Position numbers and translations under genes: made by a program
Part shown: positions 44,042 to 52,113 of the stretch, piece after piece
Layout: each line of letters begins with the position of its first letter
Position numbering within the stretch: the stretch's first letter is position 1
Notes under the pieces: generated by a model
The model's database searches: none
Seen by the model: only the letters and a program-made list of their open reading frames with translations
What the model was told of the DNA's origin: nothing
Assembly: GCA_963735465.1 (NCBI GenBank)
Contig: CAVTLA010000001.1
Coordinates: 1,736,001 to 1,800,000 of the forward strand
Direction: 5' to 3'
Length of the DNA: 64,000 nucleotides
Source: DASZHJ01 sp963735465
GTDB taxonomy: Bacteria > Pseudomonadota > Alphaproteobacteria > ATCC43930 > CGMCC-115725

Positions 44042-45124
44042 CTATCCTTCCACCACGAGGGTCTCCACCGAGAGGATCGAGGGCAGGTGCTGGGCGATGC
44101 AGCTCCAGCTCTCGCCCTCGTCGTTGCTGGCGAAGAGCGAGCCGGTGCTGGTGCCGAAATAGACGCCCGCGGGCGCCAGCCGGTCGGTGGCCATGGCCTG
44201 GCGCAGCACGCCGAAGAAGACGTTCTTCTGCGGCAGGCCCTCCCTGAGCGGCTGCCAGCTGGCGCCGCCGTCACGGGTGCGCCAGACCGCGGCCTTGCCG
44301 TCGGGAACGTAGCGGCCCTTCACGTCGCCGTTGAGGGGCAGCAGATAGAGCGTCGCGGGATCCTTCGGATGGACCGCGGCGGGAAAGCCGAAGCTCGACG
44401 GCAGGCCCGCCTCGATGCTCTCCCAGTGCCGGCCGCCGTCGTCACTGCGATACATGCCGCAGTGGTTCTGCTGATAGAGGCGATCGGGTGTCCCCGGCGC
44501 CATCACCAGGTTGTGCACGCATTGGCCGAGTTCGGGATAGCGCTGCCCCTCCGGCAGGAAATCGCATCGGGTCCCCATGTTGCGCGGTTCCCAGGTCTCG
44601 CCGCCGTCGCCCGTGTGGAAGACGCCGACGGCGGAGATGCCCACCCACATCTGCCGCGCGTCGCGGGGGTGCGGCACGAGGGAATGCAGGATGAGTCCGG
44701 CGCCGCCCGGCTGCCAGTTGGGCCGCGAGGGATGGTTGCGCAGGCCCGCGACCTGGCGCCAGGACTGGCCGCCGTCGTCGCTGCGGAAAAGACCGGCCGG
44801 CTCGACGCCGGCGTAGAGACAGCTGCCGCAGGCGCCCACGCTCCAGACCGACTTGATCGGCGTCTCGCCGGCCTCGTAACTCAGACCCTCGCTCGAATGG
44901 GTCCAGGTCGCGCCGAGATCCTCGGATTTCCAGACCGCCGGACCGAACCACTCGTTGCCGCCGCCGCCGTAGATCGTGCCGGTCGCGGGATCGGCGATGA
45001 CGTGATTGAGCGGCCAGGTCTCGCAGAGCGGACCGCGCAGCTCCCACGACCGCCGCGCAGCGTCGCTCTCCAGGATGAAGGCGCCCTTCTTGGTGCCGAG
45101 CAGAATGAAAACGCGCTCCGTCAT
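44042..45124 (-). CDS. Asp-box (BNR/sialidase-like) beta-propeller protein
   Basis: A 360-residue protein with no signal peptide, thus probably cytosolic. Six Asp-box repeats S/T-x-D-x-G-x-x-W are visible: SEDLGATW (about 67), SDDGGQSW (115), TGDGGETW, SDDGGRHW, TRDGGASW and SNDEGESW, spaced as blades of a propeller. It is similar in layout to exo-alpha-sialidase-like or WD40/YVTN/BNR proteins, but sialidase catalytic residues were not identified, so an enzymatic role is not claimed. It forms a two-gene operon with the MoaD/ThiS-like gene and is divergent from a MarR regulator. Confidence 0.8.
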   Translation of the reverse strand: MTERVFILLGTKKGAFILESDAARRSWELRGPLCETWPLNHVIADPATGTIYGGGGNEWFGPAVWKSEDLGATWTHSSEGLSYEAGETPIKSVWSVGACGSCLYAGVEPAGLFRSDDGGQSWRQVAGLRNHPSRPNWQPGGAGLILHSLVPHPRDARQMWVGISAVGVFHTGDGGETWEPRNMGTRCDFLPEGQRYPELGQCVHNLVMAPGTPDRLYQQNHCGMYRSDDGGRHWESIEAGLPSSFGFPAAVHPKDPATLYLLPLNGDVKGRYVPDGKAAVWRTRDGGASWQPLREGLPQKNVFFGVLRQAMATDRLAPAGVYFGTSTGSLFASNDEGESWSCIAQHLPSILSVETLVVEG

Positions 45125-45248
45125 TCAGACCTCCCGTCTTTGGCGGGCCCATTGGCCCCGTGATTCCTGGCGGCAGCGGCCCCGTCGGACCCTGCGCGGG
45201 GCCCCTCGCCGGTGGCCCCTCCTATAAGACGGGCGACCGACCGCCGTA

Positions 45249-45276
45249 TTGACATTTAGATTGATATCAACATAAT
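45249..45276 (+). promoter_or_regulatory. marR promoter with embedded palindromic operator
   Basis: TTGACA (45249-45254) and CATAAT (45271-45276) are separated by 16 bases. The spacer holds the perfect palindrome TTGATATCAA (45261-45270), as expected for a MarR-dimer operator that blocks RNA polymerase. The GTG start at 45283 lies about where transcription should begin, so the mRNA is probably leaderless. The same operator could control the divergent propeller-MoaD operon. Confidence 0.65.
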
Positions 45277-45282
45277 TATTTC

Positions 45283-45729
45283 GTGTCAAACCCCGGACAG
45301 GTCGCCATCGATGTCACCCGCGAGGTGCGGGACACCTGTCTCTGCCTCCACCTGCAGCGGGCGGCGCGGGTGGTGGCGCGGCGCTTCGACGAGGCGCTCA
45401 GGCCCCTCGATCTCACCAACGGCCAGTTCTCGCTGCTGATGTCGCTCAACCGGCCGGAGCCCGCGAGAATGAGCGATGTGGCGGCGCTGCTGGCCCTCGA
45501 TCGCACGACTCTCACCGCCAATCTCAAGCCGCTGGAGCGGCGCGGTCTGGTGACGGTGGCCGTCGATGCCGCGGACAAGCGCGGCCGTCGCCTGAGCCTG
45601 GCCCCTGCCGGGCGCGCGCTCCTCGCCGCCGCGGTGCCGGTCTGGAAACGGACGCACGTCGCGATCGAGCGCCTGCTCCCGGACTCCGATCCCGATCGCC
45701 TGCGCACGGATCTGCGGGCGCTGTCCTGA
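45283..45729 (+). CDS. MarR-family transcriptional regulator
   Basis: A 148-residue winged-helix dimer. The recognition region is PARMSDVAALLALDRTTLTA followed by NLKPLERRGLVTVAVDAADK and RGRRLSLAPAGRALL of the wing. This gives the full MarR layout with helical dimerisation ends. It starts at GTG 45283, without a Shine-Dalgarno sequence, directly after a strong promoter. The palindrome in that promoter suggests autoregulation; the divergent propeller-MoaD pair is the likely target. Confidence 0.9.
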   Translation: MSNPGQVAIDVTREVRDTCLCLHLQRAARVVARRFDEALRPLDLTNGQFSLLMSLNRPEPARMSDVAALLALDRTTLTANLKPLERRGLVTVAVDAADKRGRRLSLAPAGRALLAAAVPVWKRTHVAIERLLPDSDPDRLRTDLRALS

Positions 45730-45845
45730 CCGCGTGCGCGGCGCCCGACACCCGCACGCCATTCTTTTGGAAAGCTACGGTCGCCACCGTATCTTGCCTG
45801 CGTCTCCCAACCCTGTAGGTTGCCTCCTCCAACCCCGGGAGGACC

Positions 45846-47066
45846 ATGACGATGTCGAGCACGCCGCCGGCAAAACGGCCCCAGAGCTTTCAGACCCGCC
45901 TCAGCCACGCCGGTCGGCCGGGCACCCGCATCCATGGCCTGGTCAATCCCGGTGTTCAGCGCGGCTCGACGGTGCTGCAGCCCTCGATCGCGGCGCGACT
46001 GGAGATGGCGCCGCGCCGCCTCGACCAGGCCCTGATCTATGGCGTGATGGGGAACAGCACCCATCATGCCCTGGAGGACGTGATCGCGGAGATCGAAGGC
46101 GGCACGCGCTGCCAGATCGTCTCCTCCGGGTTGGCCGCGGTCACCACCGCCCTCCTGGCCTATCTGCAGGCGGGGGATCACTGCCTGGTTCCCGACAGCG
46201 TCTACGGACCCGCCCGCGGCTTCTGCGACACCGTTCTGAAGCGCATGAAGATCGAGACCACCTACTACCGCCCGGAGATCGACGGGTCAGGCATCACTGG
46301 CCTGATGCGGCCCAATACCAAGGTGGTCTACGTCGAGAGCCCCGGCAGCCACACGATGGAGATGCAGGATGTGGGCGCCATCGCCCGCGCCGCCCACAAT
46401 GGCGGCGCCCGGGTGCTGATGGACAACACCTGGGGCATCCATTTCTTCCAGCCCTTCAAGCACGGCGTCGACGCCTCGATCCAGGCGCTCACCAAATACG
46501 TCGCCGGCCATTCCGACATCCTGCTGGGATCGATCACCACCGCCGACGACGGGAATTGGGAGCGCGTCCGCACGACGGCGCTCGCTCTCGGACAGTACGC
46601 GAGCCCGGACGATTGCTGGCTGGCGCTCCGGGGCGTGCGCACCATGGGCGTGCGCCTGGAGCGGCAGATGGCATCGGGTCTGGAAGTCGCGCGCTGGTTC
46701 GCCGCGCGGCCGGAGGTGCAGCAGGTGCTGCATCCGGCACTCCCCGGCACGCCCGGCCACGAGCTCTGGAAGCGCGATTTCAGCGGCGCCTGCAGCCTCT
46801 TCTCCGTGGTGTTCAAATCCGCCTACAGCGTCGAGGCGACGCACGCCATGGCGGACCACCTCACCCTCTTCGGCATCGGCGCCTCCTGGGGCGGATTCGA
46901 GAGCCTGGTGCTGCCCACCACCGGCTACGTCACCCGCACCGCCGCCGGCTCCGTTCCGTTTCCCGGCCCGGTCTGCCGCTTCCACATCGGCCTCGAGGAT
47001 CCCGCCGACCTCATCGCGGATCTCGACCAGGGCCTCGCCGTCCTGCGCGCACACAGGGATCGCTAG
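45846..47066 (+). CDS. metC: cystathionine beta-lyase-like PLP enzyme (Cys/Met metabolism family)
   Basis: A 406-residue fold-type I PLP enzyme. The segment YGVMGNSTHHALEDVIAEIE forms the phosphate-binding partner region, SSGLAAVTTALLAY binds the cofactor phosphate, Asp193 in LMDNTWG holds the ring nitrogen and Lys217 in SIQALTKYVAGHSD binds PLP. The LTKYVAGHSD context with IHGLVNPGVQRGSTVL at the N-terminus is typical of bacterial cystathionine beta-lyases. It releases homocysteine, pyruvate and ammonia from cystathionine. A class IV aminotransferase follows after two bases. Gamma-lyase activity cannot be excluded. Confidence 0.85.
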   Translation: MTMSSTPPAKRPQSFQTRLSHAGRPGTRIHGLVNPGVQRGSTVLQPSIAARLEMAPRRLDQALIYGVMGNSTHHALEDVIAEIEGGTRCQIVSSGLAAVTTALLAYLQAGDHCLVPDSVYGPARGFCDTVLKRMKIETTYYRPEIDGSGITGLMRPNTKVVYVESPGSHTMEMQDVGAIARAAHNGGARVLMDNTWGIHFFQPFKHGVDASIQALTKYVAGHSDILLGSITTADDGNWERVRTTALALGQYASPDDCWLALRGVRTMGVRLERQMASGLEVARWFAARPEVQQVLHPALPGTPGHELWKRDFSGACSLFSVVFKSAYSVEATHAMADHLTLFGIGASWGGFESLVLPTTGYVTRTAAGSVPFPGPVCRFHIGLEDPADLIADLDQGLAVLRAHRDR

Positions 47067-47068
47067 AC

Positions 47069-47971
47069 ATGACCACACCCATCTGGCCCGAGGGCGCGGC
47101 CTATATCGACGGCCGCTACATGCCGATCGCCGAGGCGGCGATCCCCATCACCGACTGGGGCTATCGCCGCTCCGACGTGACATATGACGTGGTCGGCGTC
47201 TGGGGCGGCGCGTTCTTCCGCCTGGACGATCACCTGCGCCGCTTCCGGAATTCCATGCGCTCGCTCCGCCTCGATCCGCCGGAATCCGACGCGGACATCC
47301 GGCAGGTTCTGACCGAGTGCGTGCGCCGCTCGGGGCTGCGCGAGGCCTATGTGGCCATGGACTGCCTGCGCGGTCGCCCGAAGCCGGATCTCCCGCGCCA
47401 TCCCCTCAACTGCCGCAACTACCTCGCCGCTTTCGCGATCCCCTGGGTCTGGGTGGTATCGCCGGAGGTGCAGGAGCGCGGCGCGCATCTGATCGTGGCG
47501 AAGACGCCGCGCATCGCCGATGAGTCCGTCGATCCCAAGGTGAAGAACTTCCATTGGGGCGATCTGACCCGCGGCCTCTTCGAGGCCCACGACCAGGGCG
47601 CCGACAATTGCGTGCTGCTCGACCGCGACGGCTTCGTGACCGAGGGCCCGGGCTTCAACGTTTTCGCGGTGACCAACGGCGCGGTCACCACGCCCGACCG
47701 CGGCTCCCTCGAAGGCATCACCCGCCTCTCCGTCCAGGAGCTCTGCAAGGAGCTGGGACTCCCCTTCGCGATCCGCCCGCTGCCGGCGGCGGAGCTGCGG
47801 GACGCGGACGAGATCTTCCTCGCCACCACGGCCGGCGGCATCATGCCGGCCTCCCGCATCGACGGCCGCATCCTCGGCAACGACCGTCCGGGCCCGATCT
47901 CCGCGCGGCTGCGGGAGACGTTCTGGGCGAAGCGCGCGAAAGGCTGGCACGCGACGCCGATCGAGTATTAG
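47069..47971 (+). CDS. class IV (branched-chain/D-amino acid type) aminotransferase
   Basis: A 300-residue fold-type IV PLP enzyme. It starts MTTPIWPEGAAYIDGRYMPI with the conserved PITDWGYRRSDVTYDVV. PLP lysine Lys159 lies in DPKVKNFHWGDLTRG, and GFVTEGPGFNVFAV plus FLATTAGGIMPASRIDGRIL complete the cofactor site. Members include BCAT, D-alanine aminotransferase and ADC lyase, and the exact substrate is not readable. It is in an operon with the MetC-like gene. Confidence 0.87.
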   Translation: MTTPIWPEGAAYIDGRYMPIAEAAIPITDWGYRRSDVTYDVVGVWGGAFFRLDDHLRRFRNSMRSLRLDPPESDADIRQVLTECVRRSGLREAYVAMDCLRGRPKPDLPRHPLNCRNYLAAFAIPWVWVVSPEVQERGAHLIVAKTPRIADESVDPKVKNFHWGDLTRGLFEAHDQGADNCVLLDRDGFVTEGPGFNVFAVTNGAVTTPDRGSLEGITRLSVQELCKELGLPFAIRPLPAAELRDADEIFLATTAGGIMPASRIDGRILGNDRPGPISARLRETFWAKRAKGWHATPIEY

Positions 47972-47982
47972 CGCGCCGCATC

Positions 47983-47996
47983 CCGGAGACCTCCGG
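47983..47996. terminator. small hairpin between convergent genes
   Basis: CCGGAG (47983-47988), AC, CTCCGG (47991-47996) in the 48-base gap between the aminotransferase and the convergent GNAT gene. It is a perfect six-pair stem without a T-run, so it is a weak terminator candidate. Confidence 0.3.
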
Positions 47997-48019
47997 CAAC
48001 GCGATCGAGGTCCACGCCT

Positions 48020-48541
48020 TTAGGACGCCGCGAGATCCAGCTTGAAGGCGATGACCGCAACGTCGCCCACGCCCTCGAGGTTCAGGATTTCGGCAGCGCG
48101 CAAATCGTAGGCCGGGCACCGGCGGAAGCCGATTTGCTCATAGATGCGGCATGCGGCCTGCAAGAACGAGGCTGCATGCAGCGCGATCGCGGGAGCATCG
48201 AGTGTCCTTGCGGCGTCGACGCATCTCTCCGTCAGCAGGCGCCCGAGCCCGCGGCCGCGCATCGCCGGATGGACGGCAAGCCTGCGAAATCCGGCCCACC
48301 CCTTCGGCAGGCCAAGACCCTCGGTGCTGGCGTCCGCATAGAAGGACACGGTCCCCGCGATCCGACCATCGAGCTCGGCGACCAGCACGTCGGCCTCGTC
48401 CCAGTGATCGGCCAGCCGGCACAAGTCGGCCATGTAAGAACGAAAGATCGCCGCCGGGATCTTGTCGCGATACTCGGCGAATGCCGCCAGGATCACCCGC
48501 TCGATGTCGGGGATTTCGTGCCGGGTTGCAGGGCGGATCAA
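48020..48541 (-). CDS. GNAT-family N-acetyltransferase
   Basis: A 173-residue acetyltransferase. The acetyl-CoA loop is in FRRLAVHPAMRGRGLGRLLT (R-x-x-G-x-G/A pattern), preceded by AELDGRIAGTVSFYADAST and followed by LHAASFLQAACRIYEQIGFR. The only good start is TTG at 48541, giving MIRPATRHEIPDIE, the standard GNAT N-terminus; no ATG or GTG is placed suitably. It begins 26 bases after the threonine synthase stop, so the two are probably co-transcribed. The acceptor is unknown. Confidence 0.82.
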   Translation of the reverse strand: MIRPATRHEIPDIERVILAAFAEYRDKIPAAIFRSYMADLCRLADHWDEADVLVAELDGRIAGTVSFYADASTEGLGLPKGWAGFRRLAVHPAMRGRGLGRLLTERCVDAARTLDAPAIALHAASFLQAACRIYEQIGFRRCPAYDLRAAEILNLEGVGDVAVIAFKLDLAAS

Positions 48542-48567
48542 GCGGCGCTCGCCGATGGGATCACGGC

Positions 48568-49806
48568 CTAGAGCCTCGCGTAATCCACCGGCTTGCGGCA
48601 GTCGACGCGGAGCGTGGTGTCCGGCATCGGATATTTGAGGCCGTTGCCGCAATTGAACAGCACCACGCGGTCGCTCTTGCGGATGCGTCCCTCCGCCAGC
48701 GCCTGGCGATAGGCCGCGTAAGTCGCGGCTCCCTCCGGCGACAGCAGCAGGCCTTCCTCGCGGCCGACCTCGGCGCGCGCCTCGAGGATGACCTCGTCGG
48801 GAATGGCGACGGCGAAGCCCTTGCTCTCGCGGATCGCCCGCAGGATCAGGAAATCTCCCAGCGCCGCCGGCACCCGGAGGCCCGAGGCGACGGTCGCCGC
48901 GTTCTGCCAGGGCTCGGCGAATTCCTGGCCATTGTCGTAAGCGCGCACGATCGGCGCGCAGCCCGTGGACTGCACCGCCACCATGCGCGGGCGCTTGCTG
49001 TCGATCCAGCCGATGCGCTCGAGCTCGTCGAACACCTTCCACATGCCGATGAGGCCGGTGCCGCCGCCGGTGGGATAGAAGATCACGTCGGGGAGCGTCC
49101 AGCCGAGCTGCTCCGCCACCTCGAGGCCCATGGTCTTCTTGCCCTCGATCCGATAGGGCTCCTTCAGCGTCGAGGTGTCGAACCAGCCCATCGCCTCCTT
49201 GCCGCCGGCGACGATCTTGGCGCAGTCGTTGATGAGGCCGTTCACTTTGTAAAGTTTGGCGCCCTGCAGCACGGTCTCGCCCACGTTGGGGCCCTGAGCA
49301 TCGTCCGGGCAGAAGACGTAGCTCTCGATGCCGGCCCGCGTGGCATAGGCCGCGAGCGCGCCGCCGGCGTTGCCCGCGGTCGCGATCGCCATGCGCTTGA
49401 TGCCGAGCTCCTTCGCCATGGAGACCGCCAGCGCCAGGCCGCGCGCCTTGAAGGAACCTGTCGGCAGGCGTCCCTCCTCCTTCACCAGGATCTCGCCGCC
49501 ACCGAGCAATCGCTCCAGCCGCGGCATCCGTAACAGTGGCGTCACCGTCTCGCCGAGGCTGACGACGTTCTCCCGGCGCCGCACCGGCAGGAACTCGCGA
49601 TAGCGCCAGAAATCAAAGGGCCGTGTCGCCACGTCGGCGCGGGTGACGCTGCGGCGCAAACCCTCGAGGTCGTAGCGCACCAGGAGCGGCTTGCCGGCGG
49701 CGGAGAGGGTCTGAATCTCGTCGGCGCGATAGCGCTCGCCGGTCAGGCTGCATTCCAGATGCGTGGTGAAGGTCGGCCGCTCGGGCATTTCCGCGATCTC
49801 GGTCAT
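48568..49806 (-). CDS. thrC: threonine synthase
   Basis: A 412-residue fold-type II PLP enzyme that converts O-phosphohomoserine to threonine. An N-terminal segment with THLECSLTGERYRADEIQTL precedes the catalytic core: Lys120 in RLPTGSFKARG binds PLP, ATAGNAGGALAAYATRAG is the Asn loop and FYPTGGGTGLIGMWKVFDEL holds the phosphate. LFNCGNGLKYP near the C-terminus is typical. The length fits the plant-like class. The next gene is the GNAT protein. Confidence 0.9.
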   Translation of the reverse strand: MTEIAEMPERPTFTTHLECSLTGERYRADEIQTLSAAGKPLLVRYDLEGLRRSVTRADVATRPFDFWRYREFLPVRRRENVVSLGETVTPLLRMPRLERLLGGGEILVKEEGRLPTGSFKARGLALAVSMAKELGIKRMAIATAGNAGGALAAYATRAGIESYVFCPDDAQGPNVGETVLQGAKLYKVNGLINDCAKIVAGGKEAMGWFDTSTLKEPYRIEGKKTMGLEVAEQLGWTLPDVIFYPTGGGTGLIGMWKVFDELERIGWIDSKRPRMVAVQSTGCAPIVRAYDNGQEFAEPWQNAATVASGLRVPAALGDFLILRAIRESKGFAVAIPDEVILEARAEVGREEGLLLSPEGAATYAAYRQALAEGRIRKSDRVVLFNCGNGLKYPMPDTTLRVDCRKPVDYARL

Positions 49807-49879
49807 TTGCTCCCTCTGCCTTGGGCCATTGCGGCCTTGTTGCCGTGGGCGCCCAGTTACTCAGCTGACCGCCTCTCCG

Positions 49880-50998
49880 TCAAACGGCAAGGATACGAGA
49901 TCGGACCGGGGACCGCACCTCCTCGCGTGGACCGAGCCGTTCCAGCGTCTCCTCGGCGAGCCGCCGGGTCAGCTCGCCCGCGGGAAGCTCCCGGCCGAGG
50001 CGTGCGGCCTGGCCGGACCAGAGCGGCGTGAAGGCGTCCGATCCCGACGGTTCCGATCGCGCGCGGAGCGGCGCCAGGGCGTCGCCGGCGAAGGGGAATG
50101 CGGGAGCCAGCTCGAAGCGGGGGCCGATCTCGCGCACCAGGCGATTGACGATGGCTCGGGCGCTGCGGCCGGTGAAGAGGTTGGTGAGCACGGTCTGATG
50201 CGCCTCCGCCGTCCTGAGGGCCTGCCGGTGCACGGCGCTCACGGTCGCCTCGGGACAGAAGAGGTAGGCGGTGCCGATCTGCACCGCGGCGGCGCCGAGG
50301 GCGAGGGCCGCGGCGATGCCCCGCGCATCGGCGATGCCGCCGGCAGCGATCACGGGCACTTTCACCGCGTCCACCACCTGCGGCACCAGGGCCATGGTGC
50401 CGATCTGCGTGGCGATATCGTCGGAGAGGAAGCTGCCGCGGTGGCCGCCGGCTTCCAGACCCTGGGCGATGATGGCGTCGCAGCCGCGATCCTCGAGCCA
50501 GAGCGCCTCCTCGACCGTGGTCGCCGAGGCCAGGATTTTCGCACCGGTCCGCTTCACGCGATCGAGGAGATCCTTGCACGGCAGGCCGAAGTGGAAGCTG
50601 ACGATCTCGGGCCGGAGCTCTTCCACGACGTCGCAGAGCGCCTCGCCGAAGGGCGCGCCGCCGGCCGCCGGCGCCGGCGACTGCGGGTCCAGGCCGAGCT
50701 CGGTGTAGTAATGCCGCAGGCGCCGGCGCCAAGCCGCGTCACGGGCGGGATCGAAGGCCGGTGGCGCGTGGCAGAAGAAATTCAGGTTGATCGGCTCGGA
50801 CGTGTATTGCCGGGCGATCCGCAGCACGGCGCGTACCTGGTCCGGGCCGAGCATCGCGCAGGGCAGCGAGCCGAGACCGCCCGCTTTCGCGACGGCAACC
50901 GCCATCGCCGACGTGGTGGCGCCGGCCATCGGCGCCTGGATGATCGGCAGCTCGACGCCGAGAAGATCGGGAATGCGGCGGTCCGGCCAGGCGCTCAT
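49880..50998 (-). CDS. nitronate monooxygenase (2-nitropropane dioxygenase family)
   Basis: A 372-residue FMN-dependent TIM-barrel enzyme. It starts MSAWPDRRIPDLLGVELPII and has QAPMAGATTSAMAVAVAKAG and SLPCAMLGPDQVRAVLRIAR. The phosphate region is VIAAGGIADARGIAAALALG, AAAVQIGTAYLFCPEATVSA, and AQGLEAGGHRG carries the conserved catalytic-region His. It oxidises nitronates such as propionate-3-nitronate, or related substrates. Its ATG overlaps the stop of the cytochrome c gene (ATGA at 50995-50998), so an electron-transfer partnership or shared regulation is likely. Confidence 0.88.
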   Translation of the reverse strand: MSAWPDRRIPDLLGVELPIIQAPMAGATTSAMAVAVAKAGGLGSLPCAMLGPDQVRAVLRIARQYTSEPINLNFFCHAPPAFDPARDAAWRRRLRHYYTELGLDPQSPAPAAGGAPFGEALCDVVEELRPEIVSFHFGLPCKDLLDRVKRTGAKILASATTVEEALWLEDRGCDAIIAQGLEAGGHRGSFLSDDIATQIGTMALVPQVVDAVKVPVIAAGGIADARGIAAALALGAAAVQIGTAYLFCPEATVSAVHRQALRTAEAHQTVLTNLFTGRSARAIVNRLVREIGPRFELAPAFPFAGDALAPLRARSEPSGSDAFTPLWSGQAARLGRELPAGELTRRLAEETLERLGPREEVRSPVRSRILAV

Positions 50999-51651
50999 TC
51001 CGGACTCACCAGTGGGGCGCCGGGCGATGCCGGCGGACTCAGCTTCATCACGAACGTCGTGGGCTGCTCGCTGGGACCGAAGGGGCCTGCGACCTTGTGC
51101 GTCACCGGCGGCAAAGTCTTGAGGTAGGTCGCAATCGCCACCGCATCGGACTTCTTCAGGCTCGCGAAGGCGCGCCAGGGCATAATGGGCGCGAGCTGCC
51201 GGCCGTCCGGCCGGACACCGGTCTGGATGGCGGTCACGATCTCTGCCGTTGTCCAGTTGCCGAGCCCGGTCTCCTTGTCGGGAGTGAGGTTGGCACCCAC
51301 GAAGACGCCGAGGCCGGGAATGTCGAAGCCGACATCGGAGCCGCCGAGGTAGCGGGACACGTCCGGCTTGCCCAGCAGATAGCCCGCGGTGTGGCAATCG
51401 TTGCAGCCGCCGAACTGCACGAGATATTTGCCGCGGGCCACCTGCGCCTCGTCCGCATGCACCGCCGCGGACCGCAGGCTCGCCGCGGCCACGACTGACA
51501 TCACGAGCAGCATGATGCGCCGCAGCCTGCCGGGCCGTGGGCCGTCTTCCTGATCCGGGGTCGCGGGCGACGGCCGGCGCCACGGAAGCGCCGGCTCCTT
51601 CGCCCACTCGTCCGCCGCGTCGAGAGACATTCCGAATTCAGCGAGCCACAT
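50995..51651 (-). CDS. membrane-anchored monohaem cytochrome c
   Basis: A 218-residue protein. Residues 1-45 are hydrophilic and Trp-rich. A hydrophobic segment follows (IMLLVMSVVAAASLRSAAVH, about 46-65), then a class I cytochrome c domain with haem site GGCNDCHTAG (Cys83, Cys86, His87) and a probable axial Met in APIMPWRAF. AAGGGA eight bases before ATG 51651 supports the long start, as does the 79-base distance from the upstream palindrome. The unusual cytoplasmic extension suggests an anchored rather than free cytochrome. It heads the operon with nitronate monooxygenase. Confidence 0.82.
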   Translation of the reverse strand: MWLAEFGMSLDAADEWAKEPALPWRRPSPATPDQEDGPRPGRLRRIMLLVMSVVAAASLRSAAVHADEAQVARGKYLVQFGGCNDCHTAGYLLGKPDVSRYLGGSDVGFDIPGLGVFVGANLTPDKETGLGNWTTAEIVTAIQTGVRPDGRQLAPIMPWRAFASLKKSDAVAIATYLKTLPPVTHKVAGPFGPSEQPTTFVMKLSPPASPGAPLVSPE

Positions 51652-52113
51652 CTGTCATTCCCTTGGGGTTGTCGACCCCCGGATGCTGCGGCCCTCGCGC
51701 TACGCAACCATTTCCACGAGTGGAAATCGCGTTACGGCTGCAACAGAGACTCAGAGGTGACGTGGCAAGGTCGGCATGGCGTCCTCGCCCCTCAAAAGGG
51801 CGAGAAGGGTCCTCATAGCCGCGAGAAATTAAGGCGGAGGGCGATTTTTCAGCACCGGCCGTCAAAATTCCGCAATCGATCACAAGTATGCGGCCGGCCG
51901 CCTCGGCTAAGTGAGCGTATCGACGGAGAGCTTCACGGCGGAGGTAGGTAATTGCACGTGCTGCAACAGCAGACCACCCAAGAAGCACACCCGTTAAATC
52001 CGCCTCGCCGGTCGCATATATACGGGCCCGGCGCGTAACGGCCGAAGCACCTTCGGTCGGGCGCGCCGATACCCACGGGCCGCCCGCCCGGCAAAGATTG
52101 ATGTGACCAGCAC
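51652..52113. other. divergent regulatory region between cytochrome c and response regulator genes
   Basis: These 462 bases contain no convincing gene. They hold the shared palindrome at 51731-51744, the dyad ATTTCCAC-GA-GTGGAAAT (51710-51727), an AT-richer stretch around 51840-52000, and a GCGTAAC half-site at 52033-52039, 74 bases before the regulator start. Confidence 0.55.
51731..51744 (-). promoter_or_regulatory. shared regulatory palindrome, copy 1 (cytochrome c operon)
   Basis: On the minus strand GTTGCAGCCGTAAC, with 79 bases between it and the cytochrome c ATG. It is followed at once by a second dyad, TTTCCAC-TC-GTGGAAA. It shares an ungapped layout with copies 2 and 3, including GARA 16-19 bases and GTA 27-29 bases downstream (counting the first base after the palindrome as 0). 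Probably a binding site of the OmpR-type regulator at 52114. Confidence 0.7.

Noticed and set aside
43398..44162. A 254-codon plus-strand open frame over the CMD remnant and the MoaD/propeller genes
   Set aside because: Arg-rich translation without any family features; it overlaps better-supported genes on the other strand.
51757..51951. A possible 64-residue gene in the cytochrome c/regulator spacer
   Set aside because: Basic, low-complexity product, no ribosome binding site or homology; the region is better explained as regulatory DNA.
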